From the NCBI RefSeq assembly GCF_001548675.1, contig NZ_CP010834.1, positions 717,501 to 781,500 of the forward strand: 64,000 nt of DNA. The letters run 5' to 3'. The position numbers were made by a program, and so were the translations under genes. This DNA is from Methanobrevibacter sp. YE315 (GTDB taxonomy: Archaea; Methanobacteriota; Methanobacteria; Methanobacteriales; Methanobacteriaceae). Positions within the stretch are counted from its first letter, which is position 1; each line of letters starts with the position of its first letter. Positions 27,041 to 37,944 of the stretch are shown in pieces. A model generated the notes under the pieces. That model saw nothing but the letters and a program-made list of their open reading frames with translations, was not told the origin of the DNA and ran no database searches.

Positions 27041-27215
27041 CTTTCATAATCTTCAAAAGAAATCCACAAAAATTGCGATTAGAAAATGTTTATCTTGCAA
27101 AATTATTCAAAAACCTAAAAAAATTATATGCTGCAAAAATATAATTTTAATTAGAGGGATTATTATCAACTTTTCACAAACAAGACTAACATTAATAGTA
27201 GCGGCGACAGCACAG

Positions 27216-28610
27216 TTGATTATGCAGTTGATTGCTAATATGACTGTTGTTGCACTGCCTGAAATAGCTTTAAGTTTAAATTTTCCAGCAGACATTCTTT
27301 TGTGGATAAATCTGATGTATCTAATGAGTTTTGTAGCTTTCAGCTTGCCTTTTGCTAAAATCATTTCTCAATATGGGGTTAAAAGATGCATTAAGTTAAG
27401 TCTTCTTTTACTCTTGATTTCCGTTTTAATATCAGTATTTTCAATAAATGGTATCATGTTCCTTTTATCCAGATTAATTCAGGGTTTCACTTCCGCATCA
27501 CTGGCTATCAGCTTATATGTTATGATAGTGGAAGAATTTGATGATAATGAATTAGGTTCTGCATTGGGTATAGTTTCATCAGCAGGATACGTTGGAATGT
27601 TAATCGCCCCGTCATTTATGGGTTTTGTAATCTACTTGCTTAATTGGGAATTGGCATTTTTGATATTGATTCCGATAATAGCCATATTATTGATATTGTT
27701 AAATAAAATCGACTATGAATGGATTACCGAAAAAAGGCCTATCGACAATAAAGGTTCACTGATATATATTCTTCTGATGATTCTGTTTTCTTATGGTATG
27801 ACAACACTGGATGATATCGGAATTATCTTTTTGGTAATCTGTCTGATCTTTTTGGTAATATTCATTAAAGTTGAAAGAAGTGTCCCTGAGCCGATATTCA
27901 ATTTCAAATTGGTTAGAAACGTAAAGTATGTCATTGGAAATTATGCCGCTATGGCAACATATTTCACTACAACAATCACCATTACAGCATTATCCCTTCA
28001 TCTGCAGTATGTTCTAGACATTGAGGAATATATTGTGGGGATGGTTCTTATTATAGCGCCTATTATAATGATAGGGATGTCCGGTTTTTCAGGAAGGCTT
28101 TCAAACAGGATAGACCCAAGACTGATATCAGGTGTTGCAATGATGTTTTTATGCATCTCATCAATCATATTTTTCTTCCTTGATTTCATACCGTTCAATT
28201 TCATTCTTGTTGCATGTGCCCTGCAGGGTGCCGGTAACGGACTGTTCTCGGCTCCAAACAACAAATATGTTTTGACCCTTGTGGAAGAAAGGGATTTGCC
28301 CGATGCCAGTTCAGTTTTATCAACCAGTAAGGAATTCGGTAAAATTTTAAGTGCGGGGATTTTCACATTGATATTGGCAGTGTTCATTGGAAATAATGAC
28401 CTGGGGCCTGAACATCTTGACCCTTTATTAATCCAATCAACTAACGTTATGATGTTCATATGCATATTAGTGACCTTTTCCGCTACAGTTTTACTCTTTT
28501 ACAGCAAATACAAATATGACCATGACCCTAACGAAGAGGTTGTAAGATTTTTCAAGAGTATTGCACCGAAATGGGCTAAAAAAAGAATGGACGACCAGTA
28601 CGAGGACTGA
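27216..28610 (+). CDS. MFS multidrug exporter, DHA2-like (start uncertain)
   Basis: A 464-residue minimum product of the major facilitator superfamily with many hydrophobic helices, consistent with the 14-helix DHA2 type. It has VALPEIA in helix 1, SRLIQGFTSASLA and GYVGMLIAPSFMGF. Such proteins export drugs or toxic compounds by proton antiport. The TTG at 27216 has no Shine-Dalgarno and cuts helix 1. The same frame stays open upstream and encodes a convincing beginning (NFSQTRLTLIVAATAQ) preceded by GAGGG at 27154-27158, but with only ATT or ATC as start codons (27162, 27165). The true start is probably about 50 bases upstream. Likely induced by release of a repressor from the palindromic operators. 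Confidence 0.85.
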   Translation: MIMQLIANMTVVALPEIALSLNFPADILLWINLMYLMSFVAFSLPFAKIISQYGVKRCIKLSLLLLLISVLISVFSINGIMFLLSRLIQGFTSASLAISLYVMIVEEFDDNELGSALGIVSSAGYVGMLIAPSFMGFVIYLLNWELAFLILIPIIAILLILLNKIDYEWITEKRPIDNKGSLIYILLMILFSYGMTTLDDIGIIFLVICLIFLVIFIKVERSVPEPIFNFKLVRNVKYVIGNYAAMATYFTTTITITALSLHLQYVLDIEEYIVGMVLIIAPIIMIGMSGFSGRLSNRIDPRLISGVAMMFLCISSIIFFFLDFIPFNFILVACALQGAGNGLFSAPNNKYVLTLVEERDLPDASSVLSTSKEFGKILSAGIFTLILAVFIGNNDLGPEHLDPLLIQSTNVMMFICILVTFSATVLLFYSKYKYDHDPNEEVVRFFKSIAPKWAKKRMDDQYED

Positions 28611-28639
28611 TTTTTAATCATATGTTATATCTGTTTTTT

Positions 28640-28676
28640 AAAAAAAGTTTGTAGGAAACTCTTATGAGTTTTCCTA
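28640..28676 (-). terminator. Terminator overlapping the gatE stop
   Basis: On the minus strand, AGGAAAACTC (28666-28675) pairs with GAGTTTCCT (28653-28661) around an ATAA loop with one bulge, then ACAAACTTTTTTT follows. The stop codon of gatE lies at the start of the stem. Confidence 0.55.
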
Positions 28677-30539
28677 AATTAATTTTTGAATTTCTTCACG
28701 AACGATTTTGTTAACCATACCGCCGTCAGCTTTTCCCTTAAGCTGTTTCATGCACATTCCCATTAAAGGACCCATAGCTCCCATTTGACGCTCTTTAACC
28801 ATTCCCTCATTGTTCGCTACAATTTCAGCAATGATTTTAGCAACATCATCTTCGCTGAGCATGGTAAGGTTGTTTTTCTCGGCGATTTCAGAAATCTCCA
28901 TATCCGGAGCCTTAATTGTTTCAACCGCCAATTTGCGCACGCTGTCTTTTGCAATCTTGCCTTCAGCCAAAAGGGTGAATATTCCTTTATAATGGTCTAG
29001 AGTTAGCACATCAACGTCATAACCTTCCCTTTTGATTTCACGAAGGTCATATGCAAGAAGTGACGCTACAGGTGTTGCATCCACGTCAACACTAGCCAAA
29101 ATGTCTTCGAACATGTCTGCCTCTTGTCTTTTGACAAGCTGTGTTGCCAAATCTTCACTTAATTTGTATTCCTCAATTATTCTGGCCTGCTTTACGTCTG
29201 GAAGTTCAGGAAGGTTGTTTGCGATAGGTTCGATTCTGTCTGATGTAATCTTAAATAATGGAATGTCTGTTTCAAGATACATCCTGTTTGCTGTTGGAAG
29301 AGGTCTCATGTATTCGGTGTTTCCGTCATCCAATGCTTTACGGGTTTCTTCAACAACGCCGTCCAAACCGAGTTCAGCTCTTCTTTTGACTTCCTCCAGT
29401 GCGGATACCGCAATGTCCTCATCATGTGCGACGATAATGAATGCATCCTCATCGCTGATGTTAAGGAAATCGTTTACTCTGTCAACTTCTTTCTGGGTTA
29501 TTCCGTAAGCCGGCAATTCGTCGGAGTGGAAAATGCCTGATACTCCACGCTTTTTGGCATAGCTTGCAATTTCTGTACCGAATCTTCTTCCAGGCTGCAC
29601 TTCACGGCCAATTAGACCATCATAACCTTTCAAAACAACTGCCTTAATTGTTTCGGCGGATTTCAAGATTTTGGATTCGGTATCTTCAAATAATTCATCC
29701 AATGTGTGAATTTCATCTAAGACTTCAGCGTTTCTGGCGTTAAGCTCTTTTTTAATGTCAATTAATGCCAATTGTCTTTCAACTTCACGGTTTACGATTT
29801 CAGCCATTAAATCCAAGTCTTGAACACCCTTGATTTCCACACGAGCACCTTCGGCAATGGATATGTTCAAGTCTTGCCTGATTGTACCGAGGCCCCTTTT
29901 AACGTTGGTGCTTCTTAAGATTTGACCGAGCATATATGCTACTTCACGGACCTGATCGGGATGATGCATTGAAGGGTCGGTTGTAATTTCAGCTAATGGA
30001 ATACCTAATCTGTCTAATCTGAATTCGGTAAATCCGTCTTTGGTTTCAATTCTTCTTGCAGCATCTTCTTCAAGACCAAGGCTTTCAATGATAACTTTTC
30101 CGTAAGGTGTGTCCAGGTATCCGTCAGTTGCAACCATACCTGTTCTCTGGAAACCTCCGGTGTTACTTCCATCAATAACCTGTTTTCTCATTGTATGGAA
30201 TTCATCAACAATGTGCATGTTCATCAAGCATGCAATGGTAATGCAGATGTCAAGCGCTTCTTCATTTAAGCTGTGAGGTGGTTCATCATCGTTTTCAACA
30301 AGGCAGGTGTGCCTTTCGAAGTTTTCATATTTGAAGTTCAATCCTCTTAAGGATTCCTGAAGCGCGGCCCTGTCGATTTCTCCAAGCTCAGATTGTGTTG
30401 GCCTTAATTTTCTTTGAATCAATTCATCAAAATCATCATCAACAAGTTCTGTCTTACATGGACAGAACAATTTATGCTCACTGTTTAGCTGTTGGTGAAT
30501 TTCAAGTCCCATTTTTAATCCTAATTTTTCATAATCCAT
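28674..30539 (-). CDS. gatE: Glutamyl-tRNA(Gln) amidotransferase subunit E
   Basis: This 621-residue protein is the tRNA-binding and kinase subunit of the archaeal GatDE complex, which converts Glu-tRNA(Gln) to Gln-tRNA(Gln). It starts [17 protein letters not shown], contains [26 protein letters not shown] and [11 protein letters not shown]-type GatB/E motifs, has the GatE-specific insert in the middle, and ends with a YqeY-like helical tail ([11 protein letters not shown]). ATG 30539 is chosen because AGGTGG lies 6-11 bases upstream. The length is typical. It follows gatD by 9 bases. Confidence 0.95.
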   Translation of the reverse strand: MDYEKLGLKMGLEIHQQLNSEHKLFCPCKTELVDDDFDELIQRKLRPTQSELGEIDRAALQESLRGLNFKYENFERHTCLVENDDEPPHSLNEEALDICITIACLMNMHIVDEFHTMRKQVIDGSNTGGFQRTGMVATDGYLDTPYGKVIIESLGLEEDAARRIETKDGFTEFRLDRLGIPLAEITTDPSMHHPDQVREVAYMLGQILRSTNVKRGLGTIRQDLNISIAEGARVEIKGVQDLDLMAEIVNREVERQLALIDIKKELNARNAEVLDEIHTLDELFEDTESKILKSAETIKAVVLKGYDGLIGREVQPGRRFGTEIASYAKKRGVSGIFHSDELPAYGITQKEVDRVNDFLNISDEDAFIIVAHDEDIAVSALEEVKRRAELGLDGVVEETRKALDDGNTEYMRPLPTANRMYLETDIPLFKITSDRIEPIANNLPELPDVKQARIIEEYKLSEDLATQLVKRQEADMFEDILASVDVDATPVASLLAYDLREIKREGYDVDVLTLDHYKGIFTLLAEGKIAKDSVRKLAVETIKAPDMEISEIAEKNNLTMLSEDDVAKIIAEIVANNEGMVKERQMGAMGPLMGMCMKQLKGKADGGMVNKIVREEIQKLI

Positions 30540-30548
30540 TGTAACCAC

Positions 30549-31859
30549 CTAGTTTAAGAAATCCTTGATTGAAGATTTCTGTCCGAATTCACCTGCAATG
30601 TTTGTTTGCATAATCTCTTTTACTTTGTCGTAATCATCGCTTTGACCTAATGCCCAGCATAATTTTACATATGTGGTTTCAGGGGTCATGTCAATACCTG
30701 AAATCACGCCGGCATCGAGAATGTTACGTCCTGTTGAGTAAACGTTCATGTTAACTCTGCCGTAAAGGCATTGTGAAGTCATAATAACAGGGATGTTTTC
30801 ATCTTTTGCTCTTTTAAATGAGTCAATCAGGTCATTTGGAACATGTCCAAGACCGGTTCCTTCAATTACAAGGCCTTTGTAGCCCTTATCAATATGATAT
30901 TCAATGTAGTCTTTTGAGATGCCGGGGAAGCTTTTGATAAATCCTACTTGGGATTCGATAGAGCAATTCAATTCAAGTTCATTTTCCCCTCTTTTAGTGT
31001 AGTCATATTCGGGATTGATGTTGACTTGCTTGTTTTGGATTTTAGCTATTGGTTGTGCGTTAATGCTTCTGAAGGTATCTCTTCTTGAAGTATGCATTTT
31101 CCTGACCTTTGTTCCTTTGTGCAGGTAGGTGTATTCGTCGTTTAAACTACCATGCATACAGACACATACTTCTGCAAGATCTGACTTTGCAGCTATTACA
31201 GAATCAATCAGGTTAATGTTGGCGTCACTTGAAGGCCTGTCTGAACTTCTTTGAGCACCGGTAAGAATAATAGGAACAGGTGTCTTTAACATGAAACTTA
31301 ATGCAGCCGCAGTATAATGCATTGTATCGGTACCGTGAGCTATTACAACACCATCTGCACCGCTGGAAATGTCGTTAGCTATCTCTTCTGCAGCCTTAAC
31401 CCAGTATTCAGGTTTCATATCTTCACTTAAAATGTTATATAACGCTTTAACGTTATAATTGGCATAGTCCAATAATTCAGGGTTTGCCTTTACAAGGTCT
31501 GATGCTGTAAATTTAGGATGTACTGCTCCAGTTCTGTAATCAATAACGGAGGATACTGTACCGCCTGTTGAAACGATTGAAATGTTCTGTTTTGTTTCAT
31601 CATGTGGAATTTCAGTTTCCCCGAATCCTATTTTAGGCTTTTCACCCTTTTCAATGAGTTCTGCGGTAGTATCTTCAATAGCCACGCCGATATTGTAACC
31701 GCTTGATAATTTGATTACAAGATATCCATCATCAGCATCTTCTGGCCTATCAAGCAAAATACCTGTATAGGAGATGTCTTCCTTGTTGACTTTAATGGTA
31801 TCTCCAATACCTAAACCATAATTTTCCATATAATTTTTAGCATTTTCTTTATAAGTCAT
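30549..31859 (-). CDS. gatD: Glutamyl-tRNA(Gln) amidotransferase subunit D
   Basis: This 436-residue asparaginase-like subunit releases ammonia from glutamine or asparagine for GatE. After an N-terminal beta-barrel domain of about 90 residues come the catalytic motifs VSTGGTVSS (Thr98, Thr101) and [13 protein letters not shown] (Thr177, Asp178), then a Lys-containing [17 protein letters not shown] 31859 is used; a TTG one codon upstream is less likely. It starts 9 bases after vorA, so the amidotransferase genes appear to be cotranscribed with the vor cluster, although they are functionally unrelated. Confidence 0.95.
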   Translation of the reverse strand: MTYKENAKNYMENYGLGIGDTIKVNKEDISYTGILLDRPEDADDGYLVIKLSSGYNIGVAIEDTTAELIEKGEKPKIGFGETEIPHDETKQNISIVSTGGTVSSVIDYRTGAVHPKFTASDLVKANPELLDYANYNVKALYNILSEDMKPEYWVKAAEEIANDISSGADGVVIAHGTDTMHYTAAALSFMLKTPVPIILTGAQRSSDRPSSDANINLIDSVIAAKSDLAEVCVCMHGSLNDEYTYLHKGTKVRKMHTSRRDTFRSINAQPIAKIQNKQVNINPEYDYTKRGENELELNCSIESQVGFIKSFPGISKDYIEYHIDKGYKGLVIEGTGLGHVPNDLIDSFKRAKDENIPVIMTSQCLYGRVNMNVYSTGRNILDAGVISGIDMTPETTYVKLCWALGQSDDYDKVKEIMQTNIAGEFGQKSSIKDFLN

Positions 31860-31868
31860 CAAATCACA

Positions 31869-33314
31869 CTATGAATTGTTTTTTAGCCATTCCGCTCCGG
31901 CTTCCAGCACTTCAATGTTTACATCAATCACCTTAGGTTTGGATGCAAACATTTCACGAATAGCATTTTCATAAGATTCACGTTTTAATGCATCAGTCAA
32001 TTCAGTCAATGCACCTAAAAGTGCGGTGTTTGCTGTTTTTGCATTTCCATGCTCTTCAGCAATGTCTACACAAGGCATTGCAATGACTTTGATGTCTCTT
32101 TCTGTTTCGAATTCACCGATTTTTGAATCGTAAAGTATTACTCCACCATCCTTAACGTCCTGTGAGAACTGTTCTAAAGACGGTTTGTTTAAGGCAATAA
32201 GAATATCAATGTCATCAACGACAGGTGTTCCAATGGTTTCATTGGATATTACTACAGAACAATTTGATTTTCCTCCCCTCTGTTCCGGTCCGTAGCTCGG
32301 ATACCATGAAACATGTTTTCCTTCAGCACAGGCTGCCTGAGCTATTGTAAGGCCAGCACTCAATACTCCCTGACCTCCGAATCCTGAAACCTTGATGCTT
32401 GTCGGCTTAATGGTTTCATCATCAACATATCCTGAATCGCCGTCTCTTGAAACATTAAATATTTTATCCAGGGATTCTGTTGAAAAGTCACTTTTCGGTC
32501 TTATGACAGGTTCTTTGGTGTATAAGTTGTTTCTGAAGTTTTTGACCGGGAATTCTTTTTCCATTTGTTCTTCGATGAATTTTTGAGCACTTGCCACATC
32601 TTGTTTTAAGTTAGTAGGGCAAGGTGATAATATTTCAACAAATGAATATCCTTTTCCTTCTTTTTGAACTGTCAATGCCTGTTTGATCGCGAATTTTGCA
32701 AGTCTGATTTTTAATGGATTTGCAAGGGAAACCCTTTCGATGTAGACAGGAGCTTTTAATGTATTGATCAACTCACACATGTGGGTAGGGTGTCCTGTAT
32801 AGTTAGGGTCTCTTCCGGTTTGACAAGTGACTGTCTTTTCACCGATTAATGTTGTAGGAGCCATTTGTCCGCCTGTCATTCCGTAAACGGTATTGTTCAC
32901 GAAAAATACTGCAATTTTTTCTCCTCTGTTTGCAGCCTGAAGGGTTTCGTTTAAACCGATGGAAGCTAAATCCCCATCTCCCTGATAGCTCATAACGATT
33001 GCATTGTCTTCAGCTCTTGAAATACCTGTAGCTACTGCAGGCGCTCTTCCGTGAGCAGTTTGGAAGTTTCCGCAGTTGAAGTAGAAATATGCGTACACTG
33101 AACATCCTACAGGGGATATCATTACGCATCTGTCTTGGATTCCAAGTTCATCCATACATTCGGCAATTAATTTGTGTATGATTCCATGTCCACAACCTGC
33201 ACAGTAGTGAGTAGATTGGATATTGGTTCCTTTTCTAGGATACTCTTCCAAAAGGGATTGTGGATTTCTACGTACTTGTAATTCATAATCTTTATTTAAT
33301 TCTTTTTCACTCAT
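31869..33314 (-). CDS. vorA: 2-oxoisovalerate ferredoxin oxidoreductase, fused beta-gamma subunit
   Basis: A 481-residue fusion. Residues 1 to about 290 are the TPP-binding beta subunit ([52 protein letters not shown]). Residues from about 300 are the gamma subunit ([33 protein letters not shown]). This fused arrangement is that of VorA of Methanothermobacter. The enzyme interconverts branched 2-oxoacids and acyl-CoA + CO2 with ferredoxin. ATG 33314 is chosen (GGATGTGG upstream), just after the vorB stop. A different 2-oxoacid specificity cannot be excluded. Confidence 0.88.
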   Translation of the reverse strand: MSEKELNKDYELQVRRNPQSLLEEYPRKGTNIQSTHYCAGCGHGIIHKLIAECMDELGIQDRCVMISPVGCSVYAYFYFNCGNFQTAHGRAPAVATGISRAEDNAIVMSYQGDGDLASIGLNETLQAANRGEKIAVFFVNNTVYGMTGGQMAPTTLIGEKTVTCQTGRDPNYTGHPTHMCELINTLKAPVYIERVSLANPLKIRLAKFAIKQALTVQKEGKGYSFVEILSPCPTNLKQDVASAQKFIEEQMEKEFPVKNFRNNLYTKEPVIRPKSDFSTESLDKIFNVSRDGDSGYVDDETIKPTSIKVSGFGGQGVLSAGLTIAQAACAEGKHVSWYPSYGPEQRGGKSNCSVVISNETIGTPVVDDIDILIALNKPSLEQFSQDVKDGGVILYDSKIGEFETERDIKVIAMPCVDIAEEHGNAKTANTALLGALTELTDALKRESYENAIREMFASKPKVIDVNIEVLEAGAEWLKNNS

Positions 33315-33327
33315 TTTTCCACATCCT

Positions 33328-34443
33328 CTAATCAATTATATTCGGGCTGGCTTTTTCCTCACTTCTTCTGGACAAGTCTATGTCTTCATCTTCGAATCCT
33401 GCTATTTCATAAATCTTTGCAAGAATCTGTTTCAATTCAATTAGGTTTCCACCCATTCTGTTGACTAAATGAGTATCCTCTTTTCTTAAAGCTGCAAATT
33501 GTACATCTGACAATAACTGGCCGTTACTCATTTCAACTGAGATGAAGCTGACGCCTTTGTCTGACAATTCTTTTATCTTGTCAACTGGGAAAGGTGATAA
33601 TGTAATAGGTCTTAAAAGCCCGACCTTTATACCATTTTCACGGGCTTTGTCAACGGCGGATCTTGCGATTCTGCTGCTGATACCATATGAAACCAAAACG
33701 ATTTCAGCATCTTCAACTTGGTACTCTTCATAGACAACCTCTTCAGCTTCGATTTTAGCATATTTTTCCTGAAGCTTGTAGTTGAAATCCTCCAAGTCAT
33801 TGAAGTCGTTAAAGATTGAAGTGATAAGATTTTCCATAGTGTCCTTGTTCCCCTTAACTGCCCAAGGCTTGTCGTTTTTTGGCTCAATAGCTTCTTCTGG
33901 GAAAACTAACGGTTCAGCCATTTGGCCTAAGGTACCATCTGCCAAAACGACTACAGGATTTCTCCATTTGTCTGCAAGTTCGAATGCCTTCATTGTCAAG
34001 TCACACATTTCCTGAACGCTGTTTGGAGCTAAAACTATGTTTTTATAGTTTCCGTGACCTCCACCTTTAACAATCTGGTTGTAGTCCCCTTGTTCAGGTC
34101 CGATATTTCCAAGTCCCGGTCCTGCTCTCATAATATCAACGATTACGGCAGGAAGTTCTGCGCCCGCAAGGAATGTGAATCCTTCTTGCATTAAGCTGAT
34201 ACCAGGTCCTGATGAGGAAGTCATTACTCTGTGGCCGGTACCTGATGCACCGTAAACCATATTGATTGATGCTTCTTCACTTTCAGCCTGCACAAAGTTT
34301 CTTCCAACCATTGGGAAGTATTTTGATGCTTCGTGTAGAATTTCACTTGCAGGAGTAATTGGGTATCCAAAGAAACAATCACAACCAGCATACATTGCAC
34401 CAATGATAACTGCAGTATTTCCTTTTACCATTTGATTACTCAT
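33328..34443 (-). CDS. vorB: 2-oxoisovalerate ferredoxin oxidoreductase, alpha subunit
   Basis: A 371-residue alpha subunit of the pyruvate/2-oxoacid oxidoreductase superfamily. It has [15 protein letters not shown] near residue 20, [15 protein letters not shown], a [14 protein letters not shown] motif, and a C-terminal transketolase-like domain ([25 protein letters not shown]). ATG directly follows the vorC stop codon. It forms the active enzyme with vorA and vorC. Confidence 0.88.
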   Translation of the reverse strand: MSNQMVKGNTAVIIGAMYAGCDCFFGYPITPASEILHEASKYFPMVGRNFVQAESEEASINMVYGASGTGHRVMTSSSGPGISLMQEGFTFLAGAELPAVIVDIMRAGPGLGNIGPEQGDYNQIVKGGGHGNYKNIVLAPNSVQEMCDLTMKAFELADKWRNPVVVLADGTLGQMAEPLVFPEEAIEPKNDKPWAVKGNKDTMENLITSIFNDFNDLEDFNYKLQEKYAKIEAEEVVYEEYQVEDAEIVLVSYGISSRIARSAVDKARENGIKVGLLRPITLSPFPVDKIKELSDKGVSFISVEMSNGQLLSDVQFAALRKEDTHLVNRMGGNLIELKQILAKIYEIAGFEDEDIDLSRRSEEKASPNIID

Positions 34444-34725
34444 TTAATTTCCCCCTTGATTAGCTTTGGCTTTAATCATTTTTGCAACTGAATCGTCAAC
34501 GATTTTTTTATATTGATGTACTTCTAATGCTAATGGTTCTGGACAGGTAAAGTAACAGTCTTTGCATCCTGTACAGCCATTTCCACTATAATAAGCAAAT
34601 TGATATCCTGCGTTGTTCATGTCTTGTGAAAGTAATATTGCATTTTGAGGACATCCGACTATACATCTCATACAGCCTTTGCAAATCTCTTTATTGATAA
34701 CTGGATAAGATATTTCTTCTGTCAT
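34444..34725 (-). CDS. vorC: 2-oxoisovalerate ferredoxin oxidoreductase, ferredoxin subunit
   Basis: A 93-residue 2[4Fe-4S] ferredoxin-like subunit. Cluster motifs are CKGCMRCIVGCP and CTGCKDCYFTCP. It transfers electrons between the TPP active site in VorA and soluble ferredoxin. It is the first vor gene, starting 8 bases after the acyl-CoA synthetase gene. Confidence 0.88.
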   Translation of the reverse strand: MTEEISYPVINKEICKGCMRCIVGCPQNAILLSQDMNNAGYQFAYYSGNGCTGCKDCYFTCPEPLALEVHQYKKIVDDSVAKMIKAKANQGGN

Positions 34726-34733
34726 TATATCAT

Positions 34734-36398
34734 CTATTTTTGGTCTTTTTCTCTTATTTCAACTCTCCTTGTTTTACCGCTGATGGTTTCAGGAATTTCG
34801 TCTGTGTATTCAACCATTCTTGGGTATTTATAAGGAGCTGTAACTCTTTTCACATGATTTTGAATGTCTTTAGTTAATGAATCTGATGGTTCAAAGCCAG
34901 GCTGTAAAATAATTGTTGCTTTTACGATTTGACCTCTTACTTCATCAGGATAAGCGGTAATAGCACAATGTGCAACTGCTTCGTGTGATAGGACTGCACT
35001 TTCTACTTCGTACGGTCCAATACGATAACCTGAAGATTTGATGATGTCATCGTTTCTTCCGACGAAGTGGACGTATCCGTCTTCATCAACCCAGGCGGTG
35101 TCTCCACAATGGTAATATCCGTCGTGGATTTGTTTTTTGTATTTTTCATCGTCATTTACATAATCTTTGAATAATCCTGGATTTGGTCCGTCATTCATTT
35201 TGAAACATAGTTCCCCTTCATCACCAATTTCCACTCTGTTGTCGTTTTCATCCAACAATTCCAAATCGAATAGTGGGGAAGGTTTACCGATGGAAGCAAC
35301 TTTTGCATCTAGCCAGATGAATGTTCCAATGGATAGTGTTGTTTCAGTTTGACCGAATCCTTCTTTAATTCTTAAACCTGAAAGGTCATAGAATCTTTCA
35401 GACACTTCTGGAGGAAGCGGTTCGCCAGCAGTTGTAACGTATTTTAAGTTTGAAAGGTCATAGCCTTCGATATTTTCTTTGATGATAAATCTGTAAATTG
35501 TAGGTGGTGCACAGAATGTATCCACTTTATATTTGATGATTTTTTCAAGCAATTTGATTCCGTTGAACCTGTCATAATCGTAAATGAATATGGATGTTCC
35601 TGCAATCCATTGACCATAGAGGTTTCCCCATACCGCTTTTCCCCAACCGGTATCTGCAGCTGTATGGTGGATTCCGTCTTCAACAACATTATGCCAGTAT
35701 TTTGCAGTTGGGATATGTCCTAATGAGTAGGTATGCTTATGTGAAACCATTTTTGGAGGGCCGCTGGTTCCTGAAGTGAAATAGATTAAGAAAACTTCTT
35801 CCGCATAGGTCTTGTCTTCGCCGGTTGGCCTTTCAAATTCCGGGCTTTCTTCCATGATTGCCTTATTGAAGTTGATCCAGCCGTCCCTGTCGGTTTCGAT
35901 AACCAGTTTTATCAAATCGATTCCTAATGATTTTTCAGCTGCTTCATAATCAGGAAGCAATGAATCCTCTTCTACGGATACTACCATCTTAACTTCAGCT
36001 TCCTTTATTCTGAAATCAATATCATGAAGTTTCAGCATGTGTGTTCCAGGAATTGGTATTGCCCCAATCTTGTGCAATGCAATCATACAGAACCAGAATT
36101 CGTATCTGTTTTTAAGGGTTAGCATTACGCGGTCGCCTTTAACGATTCCTAATCTTTTAAATAGGTTGGCGGCTCTGTTGGAATATTCCTTCATTTCCTT
36201 AAATGTGAAGGTATGCTCTTCATCATCGTCATTGACCCAAATCAATGCTATTTTATCAGGGTCTATTTCAGCATATTTATCGACCACATCAAATCCGAAA
36301 TTGTAGTCATCATCATATTTTAATTTAAAGTTTTCAAAAAAGTCTTCATATGAGTTGAAGTCAACTCTCTCTAAAAAATCTCCGATTACTGCTGTCAT
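34734..36398 (-). CDS. AMP-forming acyl-CoA synthetase (acetyl-CoA synthetase-like)
   Basis: A 554-residue adenylate-forming ligase. It has the phosphate-binding YFTSGTSGPPKMVSHKH, a FGQTETT motif, the YHCGDTAW and GRNDDIIKSSGYRIGP hinge, and the catalytic lysine in ETISGKTRRVEIRE near the C-terminus. It is most like medium-chain or acetyl-CoA synthetases of methanogens. Its position at the head of the vor operon suggests it activates branched or short fatty acids (isobutyrate, isovalerate, 2-methylbutyrate) that Vor then carboxylates. An AAAGGAGT ribosome-binding site lies before ATG 36398. The substrate is inferred, not shown. Confidence 0.85.
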   Translation of the reverse strand: MTAVIGDFLERVDFNSYEDFFENFKLKYDDDYNFGFDVVDKYAEIDPDKIALIWVNDDDEEHTFTFKEMKEYSNRAANLFKRLGIVKGDRVMLTLKNRYEFWFCMIALHKIGAIPIPGTHMLKLHDIDFRIKEAEVKMVVSVEEDSLLPDYEAAEKSLGIDLIKLVIETDRDGWINFNKAIMEESPEFERPTGEDKTYAEEVFLIYFTSGTSGPPKMVSHKHTYSLGHIPTAKYWHNVVEDGIHHTAADTGWGKAVWGNLYGQWIAGTSIFIYDYDRFNGIKLLEKIIKYKVDTFCAPPTIYRFIIKENIEGYDLSNLKYVTTAGEPLPPEVSERFYDLSGLRIKEGFGQTETTLSIGTFIWLDAKVASIGKPSPLFDLELLDENDNRVEIGDEGELCFKMNDGPNPGLFKDYVNDDEKYKKQIHDGYYHCGDTAWVDEDGYVHFVGRNDDIIKSSGYRIGPYEVESAVLSHEAVAHCAITAYPDEVRGQIVKATIILQPGFEPSDSLTKDIQNHVKRVTAPYKYPRMVEYTDEIPETISGKTRRVEIREKDQK

Positions 36399-36420
36399 TA
36401 AAATTACTCCTTTGTAAATG

Positions 36421-36972
36421 TTATATGATTACTGCTAAGAATTTAGCGGGTTTGTCGTTTAGTGCTACCATTGCATGTCTGTGTGTTGAATCAAAGAAGA
36501 TGCAGTCTCCTTCATTTAACACGATTTCGTTGTTGTGTATATAAATTTTTAAGGAACCTTCAAGAACATAGTTGAATTCCTGACCAGGGTGTGAATTAAG
36601 TGAAGGAACAGGATTTTTTTCAGGGTCCACTACAACAAGGAATGTTTCTGCTTTTTTATTAATGAAATTTGAACATAAGTTTTCATGAGTATATTCTTTT
36701 CTTCTGTCTACTGAAATTCCTTTGTTTGCACGAGTAATATCAAAAATACTCATTCTGCTTTCTTCACCAGTTAATAATAAGCCTAAATCAACTTTAAAAA
36801 TATGTGCAAGTTCATATAAGAAGCTTGCCGGAATGTCTGCTTCAGCATTTTCATATTGGATGTAGGTTTCTTCTGTAATGTTTAGCTCTTGTGAAATTTC
36901 TTTAATAGTAATGTCGGATAGTTCTCTCAATTCTCTAATTCTGTTTCCAATATCTTTGTTGTATTGATTCAT
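36421..36972 (-). CDS. XRE-family HTH regulator with C-terminal cupin domain
   Basis: A 183-residue regulator. An N-terminal XRE helix-turn-helix (residues about 8-65: IGNRIRELRELSDITIKEIS ... YELAHIFKVDL) is joined to a cupin_2 domain (about 105-183: HPGQEFNYVLEGSLKIYI ... DCIFFDSTHRHAM). Such proteins often sense small metabolites through the cupin. It is the first gene of the acyl-CoA synthetase-vor operon, with a 22-base gap, so it probably controls that operon and itself. The AT-rich region upstream (36990-37045) contains near-palindromic TATA-rich text where it could bind. Confidence 0.85.
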   Translation of the reverse strand: MNQYNKDIGNRIRELRELSDITIKEISQELNITEETYIQYENAEADIPASFLYELAHIFKVDLGLLLTGEESRMSIFDITRANKGISVDRRKEYTHENLCSNFINKKAETFLVVVDPEKNPVPSLNSHPGQEFNYVLEGSLKIYIHNNEIVLNEGDCIFFDSTHRHAMVALNDKPAKFLAVII

Positions 36973-37428
36973 TAATAAACACCTAATTTTTTTTAATTGA
37001 TTATGATATTATAATTATTATATATATTATAACATATAGTAGATTTGAATTTAAAATTATATAAAGCTTATTAAAAATCATGATAATTCGTTACAAATTG
37101 TTCTTTTTTTAAAAAAAGTATTGTGAAATTCGCAGCTGTCATCTGCAAGTCTTAATACTGTATGTCTTCATATTGGATGTCCAATCAGCATATAATCATT
37201 GAAAAATATTGAATATAAAAGGAAGTGTGTTAATCATGTTAAGTTTGGGCTATTATGCTCATTTACAGCTTCCATTATTTTTGGAAACCTCGAAAAATTG
37301 ATTTTAGCATGATCAACCTAACTTTTTTTATTTTTCGGCTAGATTTTTGGTAAACTATTTTTTTCATAAAAGTTATATAATCCTAAAACAATTAATTAAT
37401 ATATTAATTAGAAAAATGGAGTAAAATC
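36973..37428. other. Divergent intergenic region
   Basis: The left end carries the promoter of the minus-strand XRE-cupin operon (TATA-like stretches within 37005-37040). The right end holds a TATA-like AAAGTTATATAATCC near 37370 for the gene at 37429. A 21-codon ORF at 37236-37301 after AAAGGAAG is the only open frame, and I see no reason to believe it. No RNA gene is recognised. Confidence 0.4.
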
Positions 37429-37800
37429 ATGGCATCATCAGAAATTGGTACTAATGTAATTTTCAAAAAGCAATTAGGTTTAAACTTTGAAATCGACCAG
37501 AAATATGTTGGTCTAAAAATGAAGGAGAACAATATCCTATCTTTTAATTTTAGAGTGCCTGGGGATTTGAAGGATGAAGTGGAATCCTATTTCAAAAGAT
37601 TTAAGTTAGGCGAACCGATTATGGTTGATATTGGGGGAACTGGTGATATCAAATGTGATTTCAAAGGTCTTTCTCCAGTTTTAAAAAGTAAAGATACGTT
37701 TGATCAATATTTTATCTCAGCAACTCTTCAAGAGGATAAACAATATGATCCTGCAGAAGAGGAAAAATGTGAAACTTGCAGCGGTTGTGGTTTCCACTAA
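37429..37800 (+). CDS. Hypothetical protein with Cys-rich C-terminal tail
   Basis: A 123-residue soluble protein of unknown family. The body is beta/alpha with no known motif. The last ten residues, CETCSGCGFH, give three cysteines and one histidine, a likely metal-binding or redox tail. It is a single gene with its own TATA-like promoter. A poly-T region follows at 37801-37820 and may end transcription. Confidence 0.55.
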   Translation: MASSEIGTNVIFKKQLGLNFEIDQKYVGLKMKENNILSFNFRVPGDLKDEVESYFKRFKLGEPIMVDIGGTGDIKCDFKGLSPVLKSKDTFDQYFISATLQEDKQYDPAEEEKCETCSGCGFH

Positions 37801-37944
37801 TTTTTTTTAATTTTTTTTAATAAACTAATTTTGATTAGCACTATTTATCCAAAATATTCAGTTTAGAATATACTTTCTTTTTAAAAAGATTATAGAAAAT
37901 CTTTTATAAGTTCATTTATAAAATAATATTAATGGTGTAATTAA

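Noticed and set aside
37236-37301. A 21-codon ORF after AAAGGAAG in the divergent intergenic region
   Set aside because: Too short, with no recognisable motif and no supporting promoter; such frames are expected by chance.
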